NCBI GenBank assembly: GCA_031213475.1
Contig: JARUPZ010000006.1
Coordinates: 1,765,501-1,829,500, forward strand
Reading direction: 5' to 3'
Length of the DNA: 64,000 bases
From: Nereocystis luetkeana
Taxonomy: Eukaryota; Sar; Phaeophyceae; Laminariales; Laminariaceae
Each line of letters starts with the position of its first letter. The stretch's first letter is position 1. A model generated the notes under the pieces. It was not told the DNA's origin. It saw nothing but the letters and a program-made list of their open reading frames with translations, and did no database searches. Shown here piece after piece: positions 49,701 to 60,824 of this stretch. A program made the translations under genes and the position numbers.

Positions 49701-52700
49701 GTAGATCGCGAGCTGTCCACCCGAAAGCTTCGCCCTCTCGAAACAGAAGGACCGCTTTTACATCAAGATTGAATACATACGGTTTTCATTAATAGGGGAC
49801 AGAGTGGTATACCCCAAAAGGACCTTCGAACAATCGCTGTATCCATCTCACAGCTCAGACGTTCTTGATTTTTTTTTTAGGAAAATTGAACAAAAACAAT
49901 GCTGGCAACAAAACCAAAGAAAACACCAACCAAGAGCATTTTCTACATACTACTATAAAACAATACTGTACTGCACTGTAGGCACTCTGCGTCAGTAACG
50001 TCAGCAGTCATGCAAAAACCCTTCTCACCTGCAGGGTAGACACCGCCTTCGAAGGTGGAGCCGCGGCGCCATCCCCGCCCACATCCCCTCCCCCCCCCGA
50101 CAGCCTCGCAAGTCGCTGCAGCCTTACAGCCGTCGCACGGTCTTCGCTCGCGCTTCCCGCCCCCCCCCCTCCCCCCGCCCCCCCCCCACCATCTCCGCTT
50201 CCTCCTGCTGTCCCTAGGGCACCGCCCCCCCCGAGCACATGCCCGGCGCCTGCGGCGGCGGCGGCAATAGGAGGACCCCCCACGTTCGGTAGCCACATCG
50301 GGTTGGCGATACCACCGTGGGCCGCCGCCGCCGCCGCCGCCCCCCCGGGAAGAGGGTAGGGGTCACCCCCCATGTCTTGCGGCACCCCATGACCGTCATC
50401 CCATTCGCCCACACCCTCCTGCGGTTCCCCCCCTTCCTCTCCCCCGCCACCGCCACCTCCGCCCCCCCCTCCTCCTCCTCCTCCTCCTCCTCCTACCCCA
50501 GCGAGCGCACCCGGGAACTGGAACCCACCATGCTCGAGCCCTCCTCCCCCCTCCTGCTCCTCCTCCTCCTCCTCCGCTGCCTCCTCCCCCCCATCCATGG
50601 CATCCCACATCTGGTAAGGGTTTTCCAGCCCATGGTTCCCGGCATCCTCCTCGTCCCCCTCGCTCTCCCCGCCTTCCTCGCCGTCGTCTTCCGATCCATC
50701 ATCCCCCCCACCCCACCCACCCCCACCCCCACCCCCACCGCCCCCCCCTAACCCTGCCCCCATCCCTCCTCCTCGCCCCCTTCCCCCCTGAGGAAACCCG
50801 CGCCCTCCCGCTAGCGGAACGCCTCCCAGACCTCTGCCGGTTCTACCCCCACCCCCACCCCCACCCCTACCCTCACCTCCACCGCGGCCCAGACCCCCCC
50901 CCCCCCCGCCGCCGCCTCCGCCGAAACGACCACCTAAACCTCGACCACGAACGCCTCCGGGGTTTCCTCCTCTTCTGCCTCTGCTGCCTGCGCCCCCGGT
51001 CCCCCGGTTTTCGGCGGAGGGCATGCCGCCCTTGCCTTGCTTGATGCCGGCGGAGCCGCTGTGGTATCGCGGGACGCGTTGCCGCGGGGAGAGAGAAACG
51101 TGCAAACATAATGGGGGAGGGGGGGGGGGGGGGGGGGGTCTGGGTTAAGGTGGCAGGGAGTGCGGGTACGAGAGGAGGAGGGGTGGGGGGAGAGTCGGGG
51201 GGTGGGGTGGGGTGGGGTAGGGTAGGGTGGGGTGAGGTGAGGTGGGGTGGGGGGGGCGTTGGTCACAACTACCTTACCGTACACTACCGTACACTGGGCA
51301 AAGCCCTGGTGCCTTATTCCACTCCGTGAGCGCGGAGGGAGGGGGGAGGGGGTGCGGGGGGGGGGGGGATCTGCCTCGCCCACCGCCCATCCGAAGTATA
51401 GAGATAGCAGACGCCTGGTCAGCCGCTACAACGAGAGCAACGGGGCAACTCATTTAGGACCGCAGTCGGGACAAACTACTTAGAATTTGACTGAACTGTG
51501 CCCCAAAAAGCGACTGTTGATATTGTCGTCACATTAAATTGTCCTTTCTACCCAGCTTCATCAGTACACCCAGTGTCCGTCCTGATTCCTTGTCCTCATC
51601 ATAGAGAGATGCTGATTCTGTGGTCACAAGCTGTGATACAGAGGAAGACCAAAAAGTAAAAAATAATCGCAAATTCAAGTGTCAAAAGTCAAGTAAAATG
51701 CCAGCGTACCGGGTACGAGAACAAAACACGACCAAGACCACGAGATAAGGACCAAAAGACAAAACAAAACAAATCAAAACGAAATCTGAAATGAATCAGA
51801 TTACATTTGATGACGCAAGGAGTTCCTACGTACTAAGGGAGGGCATACATATGCTGCACGGAGGAAGATACAGGCTAACGTCTGGACGAGCTAGTCGAAC
51901 CGATACCTATTACGGGGGGCCATAGTTAACAGGACCAAATATTGTTAGTAAAAATGGTTAAACACATGGGTTTTTATGTGTACCATAGGTCCTGTTAACT
52001 ATGGTCCCCCGTAATAGTCACCCGATCTATCATTTCGTTTCTGCATTCGTCGACAGCGGTATCAGTACGGCTGCCCCTCCCCCCCCCCCCCCCCCCCCCC
52101 CCTCCTCTTGTTGCTGTACCACCTCGCCACCAAACAGTGACTGCAGCTCTAAAAACGGTAAAAAATTACACACAGACACGATGCAGTACCCGTTAAATGC
52201 GGAACCGTGGTGAGCCCCAGTGTTATTCTTACTACGTTATCCGCCGGAGGACTAGAGAAGAACAAACAAACAAAAACAGAGAGGCGTGTCGGCTGGCTGG
52301 CGGTGACCGGGCCAACGCCCTGAAAACAACCCGCACGCGCCTGTCCAGCACCAACGACCACCACAGTAGACGCGGAAAGCCAGCTCTTCCCTCCTCGGAG
52401 CTAGCTGGCGAGAGTCCAACCTTCACGTTTGCGGGTTCGCGTGAAAAAATAAAAAATCGGATACCTCCGCCCCCCGGAGAGATTTTGTTTGATTCGCTCT
52501 CGGGTGAAGCGGACGTAAAAGTCGGAGCTCCTAAGCCTCCCGAAAAAAAAAGAAAAAAGAAATCATCGTCTCCCAGGAACACCCGATCAAGGAAAACGAA
52601 AAAAAAAAAACAGCACTCCTTCTTTCCTCTCCCCTCCCCTCCCCTCCCCTCCCCTCCCCCCTCTCTTCTTTTCGATACAGCCCCCTCCTCCCCCTTCCTA

Positions 52701-55700
52701 GCGATACAACTCCCTCCTATCTCCCCCGTTCGGTGTATAACCCCCCCCCCGCCCCGCCTCTCACCCTGCGGTACAACTCCTCCCCCCTACCCCCCCCCCT
52801 CTTTCCCACCGGGAAAAACGCCATCAATGAGCGGAATGGAATATCAATACGCAATTACCTACCTGAACTGCACCATTAGCCTTCCCCTCGGGCAAAGCCC
52901 GACGCCCTCCACAGTGACCTCCCCGAGCTCCGCGGCCGCCAAGACACGCCCCGGGGGTGGGAAGGGGAACCGCAGCTCCAACTCCTCGCCTTGCACTTTT
53001 CCTGTCGTTGACGTGGTGGTGGTGGCGGTGATGGTGTTGGTGATGGTGTTGGTGTTGTGATTATTTTTGGTGTTGCGGCGGTGGTGATGGTGTTGGTGAT
53101 GGTGTTGGTGTTGTGATTATTTTTGATGTTGCGGCGGTGGTGATGGTGATGGTGTTGGTGTTGCGATTGTTTTTGATGTTGCGGCGGTGGTGATGGTGTT
53201 GGTGTTGGTAGTGATGATGGTGTTGGTAGTGTGTTCGGCGTTATCACTGTTTTTTGCCTCACGACCCCATTTATTTTTATTGTCGCGGTGGTGGTGATGG
53301 TGTTGGTTTCGGTGTTGGTGGTGTTGGTATTACGGGGGACCATAGTTAACAGGGCCTATGGTATACATAAAAACCTATACATTTAACCATTTCCACTAAC
53401 AATATTTGGTCCTACCAGGTATTAACTATGGTCCCCCGTAATAGTGTGTTTGGCGTTATCGTTGGTTTTTGCCTCACGCACCCATTTTTTTTCATCAAGT
53501 ATATATCAAAAGTACGACGATGCTTGGCAGACCAGCTGCCAAGTGAAACATACCGGCATGTCACGCACCCACCGTAAGCCAAAATGGAACGAACCATGCA
53601 CCACACAGCCCGCAACTAATAAACCATGTATCCTATCGGGAACACCACATATCACAACCTCAACACATCACCACTACAATAGCCCATAAACCACACCAGG
53701 TATCCCATACCAGGTACCTGCTATACCATACACCATACCTGGTACCAGGTATACCGTGGGTACCACGCCATGAACCACATTCCATGTACCACGTGCCATT
53801 TATCTCATGGCCTTATTCTATACGGAAAACCGTATTCCGTGCCGTGTGGAACACTGGTACACCATCGCGCGGGCATGCCATCTTCCCGATACCACACTGG
53901 ACACACCACACCAAATTCCTGGTACCATACCGGTGACTCATCTCACGGTATGGTAGGAGTTCCACATTTGGGCCCAGGCTTTCCTGACCCGTCAACATAC
54001 AGCACAACCAGTAGTGTCCGTGCCAATTCTTCAATCCTATATACCAGGTAGATAGATACTTCGTACAAGTTTATGGTTGCAAAAAATCCCCACAGATATA
54101 CGACATTCAGACATAGGGAAATGCACGATTTTTCGGGGGGGTTTATCGTGGGTACTGACTTCTATGCCTCATGCTCCCCCGGAAAAAAATGAATTAAAAA
54201 AAGTTGACTGGGCTCTCTCACCCGCGCTGGGTTCGTTGGACTGCAGCCACGTCACCACCTCCAGCAGCGTAGCCGCGGCCGGGAAGGAGCTGGTGACCGA
54301 AGTACCGTCAGGAAGACGCATCGCCACGATAGCCTGGGCGACCAGACGAGAGCACGGGACGCCGTTAAACCACGCACATGTACGCCCCCGAGCGTTTCTT
54401 TGTGAGCATACCAGGACGGGTAGTTTTTCTGAGACCACCATAAAGTACACCGCAGAGTGTGTATCGATGTTATGGGGGGGAAAGCGCATAGATGCTACAG
54501 TAGGACCAAAAATAATACGCGAGGGTATACGGTGTGTTTCGAAAATCACGTGTTACTATTTTCGGTTTTACATTATTTTTACTCCCCAGGCAGGGCAATG
54601 TTCCACGGACGAGATTCTAAAACACAATTCTCCACGCCTCGGGCAGCCATATACAGATAATCTACAGATCATGTGCAGATCATTTGAATGGTCTAAATCA
54701 TCCAACAAGGGGGAGCTTGATCTGTATTATCTGCGTGATCTATAGATCATGTTACCGAGAGGGACCCGTGTAATCTGAACGATCTGTACTATACAGCTCC
54801 TGCACCTCTCACAACGGCAGGTGAGGAGGAACTAGATCATCTATCTGTAGACAGATCAGATAGATCATGCTCTGTCAGAGGTCTGCAATCCTCCTCCCCC
54901 TCTCCGTTGATAGTTGACGCGTCGCCACCATAAAAGCGCACGCAGGCGACGCCACGAAAACACTTAGCAGGTCGTTACAGGTACTGTTCTGTCCGGAACT
55001 GTAAGGAACGTTTGGGAATAAACTTCAACATTGACGTCCAAACGGTCCTGATATTTACGGACAGATTCATGTTTGTTTCGTTTCTCGACGACACAAGAAA
55101 CGGTCAAAATCTAAAATAAGATAGTACGGTAACCGCCCAACTGGTAAACGGTACCTCGAGCCGGGGCTACTAATGCCTCCCCCCCGGCGCCCTCCCCCGG
55201 CCATTCGCACCTCTGCTTGACCTTCTGCTCCCTCTGCTCCTGCGGGGCTAGAGCTGGCAGTTCCCCCCGCCACGCTTCCACTGCCGCCGCCGCCGCCACT
55301 TGCGTCGCCCAGAGGTCTAGCGTTGCTTTTTCGTTGCTTCGCATCGTCGCGCTGCTCCTTCCATATTGCCAGCTCCTGAGGTAGGAGGAATAAAACCGGT
55401 ATCATGATGGTACACGAAGCATGCCGGTAGCGAGAGCGGTAATGGACGGTGGCGTGAACCGAGAGCGGTAACAGGGAATGGCGACGGGGATGGCATTGGA
55501 ATTGGAAACGGTAGCGATAAACAGTAACGGTAATGACCGCCGTAACAGTCACGGTATATAAAATGGAAATGAAGGTACGAAGCAGTACATAGCAACGGTA
55601 ACGGAAATGGGGGCGGTAACGGTAGCGGTCATGGTAACAGTAGCGGTAATGGAACCGTAGTAGTAGCGGTAATGGAACCGTAGTAGTAGCGGTAATGGAA

Positions 55701-58398
55701 CGGTAATAGTAGTGGGGGCGGTAATGATAGTGGTCATGATAACAGTAGCGGTAATGGAACCGTAATAGTAGCGGATGCGGTAATGGAACGGAAATAATAT
55801 CGGTATTGGCAACGGTAACGGTGATGGGGGCGGTAATGGTAGCGGTAATGGCAACGGTTGCGGTAATGGAGCCGTAATAGTGGCGGTAATGGTAGCGGTT
55901 GCGGTAATGGAACGGAAATAATATCGGTATTGGCAACGGTAACGGAAATGGGGGCGGTAACGGGAGCGGTAATGGTAACGGGAGCGGTAATGGTAACGGG
56001 AGCGGTAATGGCACCGTAATAGTAGCGGTAATGGCACCGTAATAGTAGCGGTAATAGCGGTTGCGGTAATGGAACGGTAATAGTATCGGTATAGGTAACG
56101 GTAACGGAAATGGGGGCGGTAACGGTAGTGGTAGTGGAACGGTAATAGTATCGGTATTGACAACGGTAACGGTACTGGGGGCGGTAATGGTAGCGGTAAC
56201 GGTAATGGTTGCCGTAATGGAACCGTAATAGTAGCGGTAATGGTAGCGGTTGCGGTACTGGAACGGTGATATTACCGATATTGGCAATGGTAACGGAAAT
56301 GGGGGCGGTAATGGTAGTGGTAATGGTAACGGTTGCCGTATGGGAACCGTAATAGCGGTAATTGCAACGGTAACGGTAATGGGGGCGGTAACGGTAATGC
56401 TAACGAAAATGGTAACGGTAACGTGAGGGAGATAATAGTAGCGGTAACTGCAACGGTAACGGTAATGGGGGCGGTAACGGTAGCGGTAATGTTGACGAAA
56501 ATGGTAACGGTAACGTGAGCGGCAGATTGACGGAAACGTGGAGATTGACCGCCGCTCGAGTGAAAGAGCTTGCCATGTGGTGTGGTGTGTTGTGTTGTGT
56601 ATTATCCCTTCGTCCATCCCCCCTCCTCCTCCTCCTTTTCCATCTTTCCTTGTCCCCTATCCCCTGCCCGTGCGCTCGACACACCTGTTGGCGCCTGCGC
56701 TTAGCATCCCCCCTCAGCTGCTTCTTCTCCTTGGCTTCCTGCTCCCGTTGCTTTGCGAACACGCGTTGTCTTTCTTCCGCTTCGGTCGCTCGCCTGCCAA
56801 TGTGTACATGTGTACAGTCAGTAGTATTATAGCACAGGGGTAGGATGTCGTCGTAAAAGCAGTAGGATAATGTCGTACAGCAGCAGAATATCGTACCAGA
56901 TAGTAAACAGTAGGATATTGTGGTAAATCAGTACGGTATTGTAGTACCGACAGTAGGATAATGTGGCAAAAGAGTTCAATATTGTGGCACAATAACAGTA
57001 GGGTAAGGGGTGGTGTAGTGCAACACAAGTGTAGCCTACTGTTGTACCAACAGTACAGGCAGTGGCGGTGTTCACATGGCAGGGGTATTGTAGTACCTGG
57101 TATATAATACCTCAGTAGTATACCTGGCACCTCGTCTACACCTGGTATCAGGTAATACGCAAGGTAACACGCACGGTAACACACCCCCTTGGACGAATTT
57201 CGAAGCAGATTTTCTCGACGACGAGGAGCGTAAACGCCTACATACAACGTCTATAGAAACATCTCGACGAGACCTGTTCAACGTCACCATTTTCGATGTG
57301 TGTGCCTCCCATGTTTTTAGGAGAAAAGTGACTCTGAAAATCGTCCCAGGGGGTGTGGTATCTTATCACCCCCTGTGATAATATCATATTTACATACGGT
57401 ACGTCGCACGACCAACGCGCGTCACTCCTTCAAACGAAAAAAAACGAAACAAAAAATCCCGTCAGCCACAGCCGCCACCATCCCCGCCACCCCTATAGCG
57501 AAAGTACATTGGCACACGCTCGTTTCCCATCAAACGAAACGTAACGTGAAACAAAGCCCGTTTCAAACGAAGCGGAACAAACAGCACACGCTCGTTTCAC
57601 ATCAAACGAAACGTAACGTAAAACAAGACCGCTGCACACAAAGCGGAACACGCAGCACACGCCCGTTTCACATCAAACGAAACGTAACGTAAATCAAGAC
57701 CGTTTAACACGAAGCGGAACAAGCGGCACACGCCCGTTTCACATGAAACGAAACGTAACGTAAAACAAGACCGTTTCACACGTAGCGGAACAAAAACAAG
57801 CACACGCCCGTTTTACGCGTCCACGCGAAACGAACAAAAAACATAGAGCGCACCAGGCATCGAGCAGATATGTACCAATAAGTCTATATATACTGTAGAC
57901 CACACAAGCAACGCAAGCAGGGAGACGAAACTAGAAGCCAAGATACCGATATACTCACAGGGACGGAACGCTCGGGCCTGCGGGAGGCAACGGCGGCACT
58001 GATTCCGAAAAACCACCGCCCCCACTCCCACTCCCCCCCCCGCCGCCAACCCTCCCCCCTGATACAGAGGCCGAACTAGCTCCAGCTGTCTCCGATACCC
58101 TGCCACCACCACTTCCATCACCACCACCACCACCACCACCGCCGCCACCACCACCACCACCACCACCACCACCACCACCACCACCACCAGTTGCAGGAGT
58201 CGTATGCGCGGGAGGCGTTATGTTGAGCCTGAGAGCGGCACCGGCGGCGTTGGCGTCGCCGAGGCCCGTGTGGGCAGAAAGAGGCGGTATTTGGGCGGGG
58301 AGAGGGGGCGGCTCTGCTCCGTCCCAGCTGAGGATCATGGCCGCCGCCCGGTCCACGTTCCCATTCGAGGAGGCTAGGGCGACTTCCGCGGCGTGTTT
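43424..58398 (-). CDS. UBA - coiled coil - UBX - Gly/acidic linker - LRR protein (N-terminus not found, C-terminus uncertain)
   Basis: Visible exons: 57959-58398, 56685-56793, 55211-55375, 54222-54333, 52863-53001, 50029-51058, 48120-48347, 47400-47510, 45166-45240, then two LRR exons about 44018-44246 and 43444-43795. The first nine sum to 2409 nt (803 codons) with every phase agreeing. UBA-UBX proteins bind ubiquitin and the AAA ATPase p97/Cdc48; RNI-type LRRs bind proteins. The UBX is whole (about 80 residues) across exons 4-5 and joins the Gly-rich exon in phase 2 without a stop. The first UBA helix lies in an upstream exon that was not found in the repeat-rich 58.4-63.7 kb. The alternative is two adjacent genes, split between exons 5 and 6 or 6 and 7. 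No UBX-LRR protein is known to me. Confidence 0.7.
44018..44246 (-). CDS. UBA-UBX-LRR gene: LRR exon (3' edge unresolved)
   Basis: VADLGILSLSRGAPSLVHLD, LADCSGVTDAGVAHLSSL, then LESLRLDGLPELSDDGLDAL: cysteine-containing LRRs. The frame runs on into an Ala/Gly-rich stretch, and several GT sites could end the exon. Confidence 0.8.
44251..44525. repeat. Tandem duplication upstream of LRR exon 44018-44246
   Basis: Two units of about 145 bp with GGATGGCGTTCATGCG-x-ATG, GTGTCAGGGATTATTC and a G-rich tail; the first unit includes the exon acceptor. Confidence 0.8.
45166..45240 (-). CDS. UBA-UBX-LRR gene: LRR exon
   Basis: 25 codons, ATNGWLKVLAKLPALETLVM then RGCTK, one LRR unit. Acceptor TTTGCAG, donor AAG|GTAAGA, phase 0. 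Confidence 0.85.
45385..45620 (-). repeat. R1 followed by R2
   Basis: R1 part 45385-45540 and R2 part 45545-45615 with C runs at the junctions. Confidence 0.7.
45985..46290. repeat. GATC-rich repeat
   Basis: GATAGCACAGATCATCTG, GATCATGCAGATAAAG and repeated GATCTGTAGATGATCTG. Confidence 0.6.
46300..47390. other. Unassigned LRR-gene intron sequence
   Basis: No repeat family with clear ends and no exon recognised; one TACCTGGTA at 46772 and a C tract near 46820. Confidence 0.4.
47400..47510 (-). CDS. UBA-UBX-LRR gene: LRR exon
   Basis: VSLTSLSLVHDDMITLEGIE, ALVGLRALVSLDVTGCK: one and a half LRRs. Exon edges fall at the C-x-K/V position of the repeat, phase 0. Confidence 0.85.
48120..48347 (-). 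CDS. UBA-UBX-LRR gene: pre-LRR cap exon
   Basis: 76 codons: DILIEDICRRMREGGYQPSY, ATAGRILQRLADLGVLTPHM, then FRGCPVASLSLDRNPRTTN. It reads like the helical cap and first repeat of an RNI-type LRR protein. Phase 0 at both ends. Confidence 0.8.
48395..49195 (+). repeat. R1 repeat: partial copy, then near full-length copy
   Basis: 48395-48625 is partial; 48640-49195 aligns to 6599-7137 end to end and again finishes at a G run. One TACCTGGTA lies inside (48971). Confidence 0.75.
49192..49330 (+). repeat. R2 repeat
   Basis: GTACTCATTTGTTGCTTGCC to GATTGGGCGCTCAT, joined to R1 by a G run. Confidence 0.7.
49365..49720. repeat. GATC-rich repeat interrupted by MITE-A
   Basis: The same blocks as 17270-17540; a MITE-A copy is inserted at 49490-49599. 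Confidence 0.65.
49490..49599. mobile_element. MITE-A copy 19
   Basis: Ends TATTTACGGGGGGGC and GTCCCGTGTAACA; diverged. Confidence 0.75.
50029..51058 (-). CDS. UBA-UBX-LRR gene: 343-codon Gly-rich and acidic exon
   Basis: Open for 1030 nt with GSAGIKQGKGGMPSAENRG at the start, Arg/Gly (RGG-like) runs, an acidic block, NPYQMWDAMDGGEEAAEEEE, NPMWLPNVGGPP and SEDRATAVRLQRLARLSGGG at the end. The donor CTGCAG|GTGAGA is phase 0. Non-Gly islands such as NPYQMWDAM argue for real coding. It may be disordered. Confidence 0.7.
51110..51375. repeat. G-rich tract with GGGGTGGGGTG repeats
   Basis: Acceptor-side intron sequence of the Gly-rich exon; pyrimidine-rich on the coding strand. Confidence 0.65.
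51449..51515. mobile_element. 95-bp hairpin element, decayed copy 5
   Basis: ACTCATTTAGGACCGCAGTC recognisable, second arm eroded. Confidence 0.5.
51908..52016. mobile_element. MITE-A copy 20
   Basis: Both ends clear. Confidence 0.85.
52863..53001 (-). CDS. UBA-UBX-LRR gene: second half of UBX domain
   Basis: GEELELRFPFPPPGRVLAAA, ELGEVTVEGVGLCPRGRLMV then Q: strands 3-5 of UBX ending on the usual L-x-V. The p97-contact FPR loop reads FPFPPPGR here. The phase 1 acceptor matches exon 4. Confidence 0.85.
53008..53475. repeat. GTT/GGT-rich VNTR split by MITE-A
   Basis: Units of about 60 bp with GGTGATGGTGTTGGT and GTGATTATTTTTG-TGTTGC; the array resumes after the MITE (GTGTGTTTGGCGTTATC against GTGTGTTCGGCGTTATC). 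Confidence 0.8.
53328..53443. mobile_element. MITE-A copy 21, with a 7-bp TA-CCAGG insertion
   Basis: GGTCC-TACCAGGTA-TTAACTATGG where other copies read GGTCCTATTAACTATGG. Confidence 0.85.
54222..54333 (-). CDS. UBA-UBX-LRR gene: first half of UBX domain
   Basis: AIVAMRLPDGTSVTSSFPAA then ATLLEVVTWLQSNEPSA: the RLPDG turn, the FP position and helix 1 of UBX. Phase 0 in, phase 1 out at G|GTGAGA. Confidence 0.85.
54645..54900. repeat. GATC-rich repeat
   Basis: CAGATCATGTGCAGATCATT to CAGATAGATCATGCTCTGTC. Confidence 0.6.
55211..55375 (-). CDS. UBA-UBX-LRR gene: linker exon
   Basis: ELAIWKEQRDDAKQRKSNAR continues the charged helix, then a Gly/Ser/Ala linker. The donor GAG|GTGCGA is weak and was chosen because it keeps phase 0, so the 3' edge may differ. 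Confidence 0.65.
55430..56530. repeat. 1.1-kb hexamer-based minisatellite (GGTAAC/GGTAAT/GGTAGC)
   Basis: Intron array between the coiled-coil and linker exons, with a higher-order period near 117-120 bp (blocks such as GGAACGGAAATAATATCGG recur). The 6-bp base keeps one minus-strand frame open for about 370 codons; this is not a protein. Confidence 0.9.
56685..56793 (-). CDS. UBA-UBX-LRR gene: charged coiled-coil exon
   Basis: RATEAEERQRVFAKQREQEA, KEKKQLRGDAKRRRQQ; this is the Glu/Lys/Arg-rich helix typical of UBXN1-like proteins between UBA and UBX. Phase 2 in, phase 0 out. Confidence 0.8.
57515..57835. repeat. 70-bp tandem repeat
   Basis: Four and a half units of CACACGCCCGTTTCACATCA, AACGAAACGTAACGTAAAAC, then AGACCGTTTCACACGAAGCG. 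Confidence 0.9.
57959..58398 (-). CDS. UBA-UBX-LRR gene: UBA end and poly-Gly linker exon
   Basis: Starts KHAAEVALASSNGNVDRAAA then MILSWDG, the second and third helices of a UBA domain, followed by a Pro-rich part and a long poly-Gly run encoded by a GGT/GGC tract (about 58100-58195). The GTGAGTA donor leaves phase 2. The MGF loop must be in an earlier exon. Confidence 0.8.
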
Positions 58399-58810
58399 CT
58401 GAGGAGGGAGATTGTGGTTGCGTCCCCAGGGGGGGGGGGGGGGGGGGAGGGTTTCAAGAGGTAGGTAGGTGCCGGCAGAACAGGCAATTTTCCCTACCTG
58501 GAGTAGAGCGATGATAGTCGAGTATTTCTGTTGTTTATGGTATCTCTATGGCATGAAAAGGCTACCCCATGGGCGATACAAATTAACCTGTTCATATCAC
58601 CCTACCATCAGTGCAAGTGCCTATTGGCGCGCGCAGCAATCACGTGTGCTTCTGCCCTCTCAGCGCTGCAACCGAATCGCTTCAGTCTGTCAAGTACTGC
58701 GGATAGCATAAAACACTCGCACGCAATGCAGAGTCAGGTAGCAGGCAGAGCGCAGCGCAGGGCTGCCTCCCTGACGTCACAGTCCGTGATACGGTGCGGG
58801 AAACCACCGA

Positions 58811-58917
58811 TTACGGGGGGCCAGAGTAAAAAGGACCAAATGTTGTTAGTAAAAACAGGTAATTGTATAGTTTTTTGTGTGTACCGTAGGTCCTGTTTAC
58901 TATGGTCCCCCGTAATA
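58811..58917. mobile_element. MITE-A copy 22
   Basis: Ends TTACGGGGGGCC and GTCCCCCGTAATA; the last TA is the left target TA of the next element. Confidence 0.85.
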
Positions 58918-60004
58918 GAACCACTTACTTAGATCACAACCCCTGAGCGTTCTCGGTTGGTACATCCCTGGGCCCTCAGAGCTCCCACTTCGAAACCGCC
59001 TCCTTTTATTACTTGCCGGACCTTCCCAGCGGTTCTTTGTTTTCTCCATTTCTCTTGGCACTCTCGATCCTTTCTTGTTTCTTCTTTCGTTTCGTGTGCG
59101 TGTGTGTGCTCCGAGCACGGCACCGCGGGAGAGCCCGGCGCCGTCGCGGGTGTCGGCGGGCGCTGGCGGGTCGAGGGGGGGTTGCAAGGAGCGCGGTCGC
59201 CGCTTTCGTGCCTAGGCATCGCGTGTGCCTTGAGACACGAGGGATGCATGAACGGGCTCAGTCTAGCCTCCAGTTGTGATTTTTGATAGAGTATGTACGA
59301 GATATAAGGGTCGTTCAAAATTGCAAGATAATATTCAAGCGATGCCTAGTTTTGCGACCACGCTGAAGTTGAAAGAGGGAGCTCCCAGTCTGAGTACCAA
59401 CACTGCCGAGCTGGCGAACGACGGCCACGGTGAGCACCGGGCTTAACGCGAGGCGGGTGACGGGGCTTACTGTGGCAGAGAGGGGGGAAAGCTTTTCCCG
59501 GACCGAATCGGTGGCGAGGTGGTCGCGAGAGGGGCGGGCGGCGTACGGGGCTGTGAGAGAAGCTCTGCTGTTCGTTTTTTTTCTTCTTTGACCGGTGCGA
59601 GGTGTTCCAATCAGGCAGAAAAATATTACAGGGGAGGAACGGGGATTTTTATTTCTTCCCGAATTTTTCGGTTTCATTTTACGTTGTTTTTGCGGTGCTG
59701 CTGTGCCGTGCTGTGCTTTCTCTTTTTTCGTAGATATAGCATAACAGTACCCTACCTGGGGTATCTACGTACGTGCGGCAACCACCCGCGATGCGAAGCG
59801 TATGCGACGTCCGAGCTGGTTTCTCCTGAAGCATGGCGGAGGACTCTTGGCATTATCAAGTCGCCACTTTGCAACTACGACCATAATAAAAAAAGTACAT
59901 TCAATCATGGACCTTTGTCTGCTTCGCATAGTAATTTGATGCACTTTTCCTTCCTGAGCGAGCGTAGCGGGCGGCGTAGGCCGCTCGCGGAGCGAAGCGC
60001 CTTG
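58918..60004. mobile_element. 1.1-kb TA-flanked element, copy 2
   Basis: GAACCACTTACTTAGATCAC to GCGAAGCGCCTTG, TA on both sides, about 85-90% like copy 1 by eye. The stem near the right end has one mismatch. Confidence 0.8.
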
Positions 60005-60659
60005 TACTACAATACGAAACAGGAAAGCCGATCTAGGCCAGACGTCTTCCCTGAGAATCGGTGCGTTCTACAACACATTCGGTACAGCGACTCCCGAATT
60101 TCTCACGTTCCTATGAAATCCCGGCCTCCCTTTCGTAGTGCTCATTTTCTTTATCCTATGTCCTGTATAGACCGAACATACGAACCATCGATAACCGATC
60201 CACTTCTCCACCGATTCGGATTCGGGTACGTGCTGCAACAGTATACCTTGTACATTGGCTAACGACGAATATCGAACGATCCTCTACAAGCAGATCGATG
60301 TCACTCTGCCCGTGTAAATAGAAGAACCACTTACACATTAATATGAGAACCAACTGTTCCTTATATTTCCGACCAAAGTGTTATGTACGACATACAGGTT
60401 TGATACCACATGGCAGCTTTCGTTTCAGTGTCAACACGGGGATCGGGGATGGATGCCAGGGGGCGTTGGGCGAAAAAAGACGTTCGGTACGACTTACCGA
60501 AAGTTCAGTATTCTGATACATACCTGGTATATCGTAATATTCGGTACGATATCCAACACGAAGACTGGCCCGTTCTACGAGGCTGCTTGTTATTCTCGCA
60601 TTGATTAATCGCCATAATCTTAGTCCGTAGCCACGAGACTTTGATGAGTATATACTGGT

Positions 60660-60800
60660 ACCGGGGTGGGGGGGGGGTACTGATATGTTGCTTGCCATAG
60701 TCGTTTAACCATTGACCATGCGTCCCTTTCGAGACGGACCACCGTTCCTACTCCTAACAGAGACATCTCCGATAATTGGGCGCTCATTACGTTTTTTCCA
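60660..60800 (+). repeat. R2 repeat
   Basis: From the G run and GTACTGATATGTTGCTTGCC to ATAATTGGGCGCTCATTACG. Confidence 0.7.
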
Positions 60801-60824
60801 TATATTACACAGTTACTTTTTGTT

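Noticed and set aside
56333-56518. Asn/Gly-rich small protein on the plus strand
   Set aside because: Hexamer minisatellite translated on the other strand.
55067-56617. 516-codon open frame on the minus strand rich in Tyr, Arg and Pro
   Set aside because: It is open because the underlying minisatellite has a 6-bp base; only 55211-55375 is accepted as an exon.
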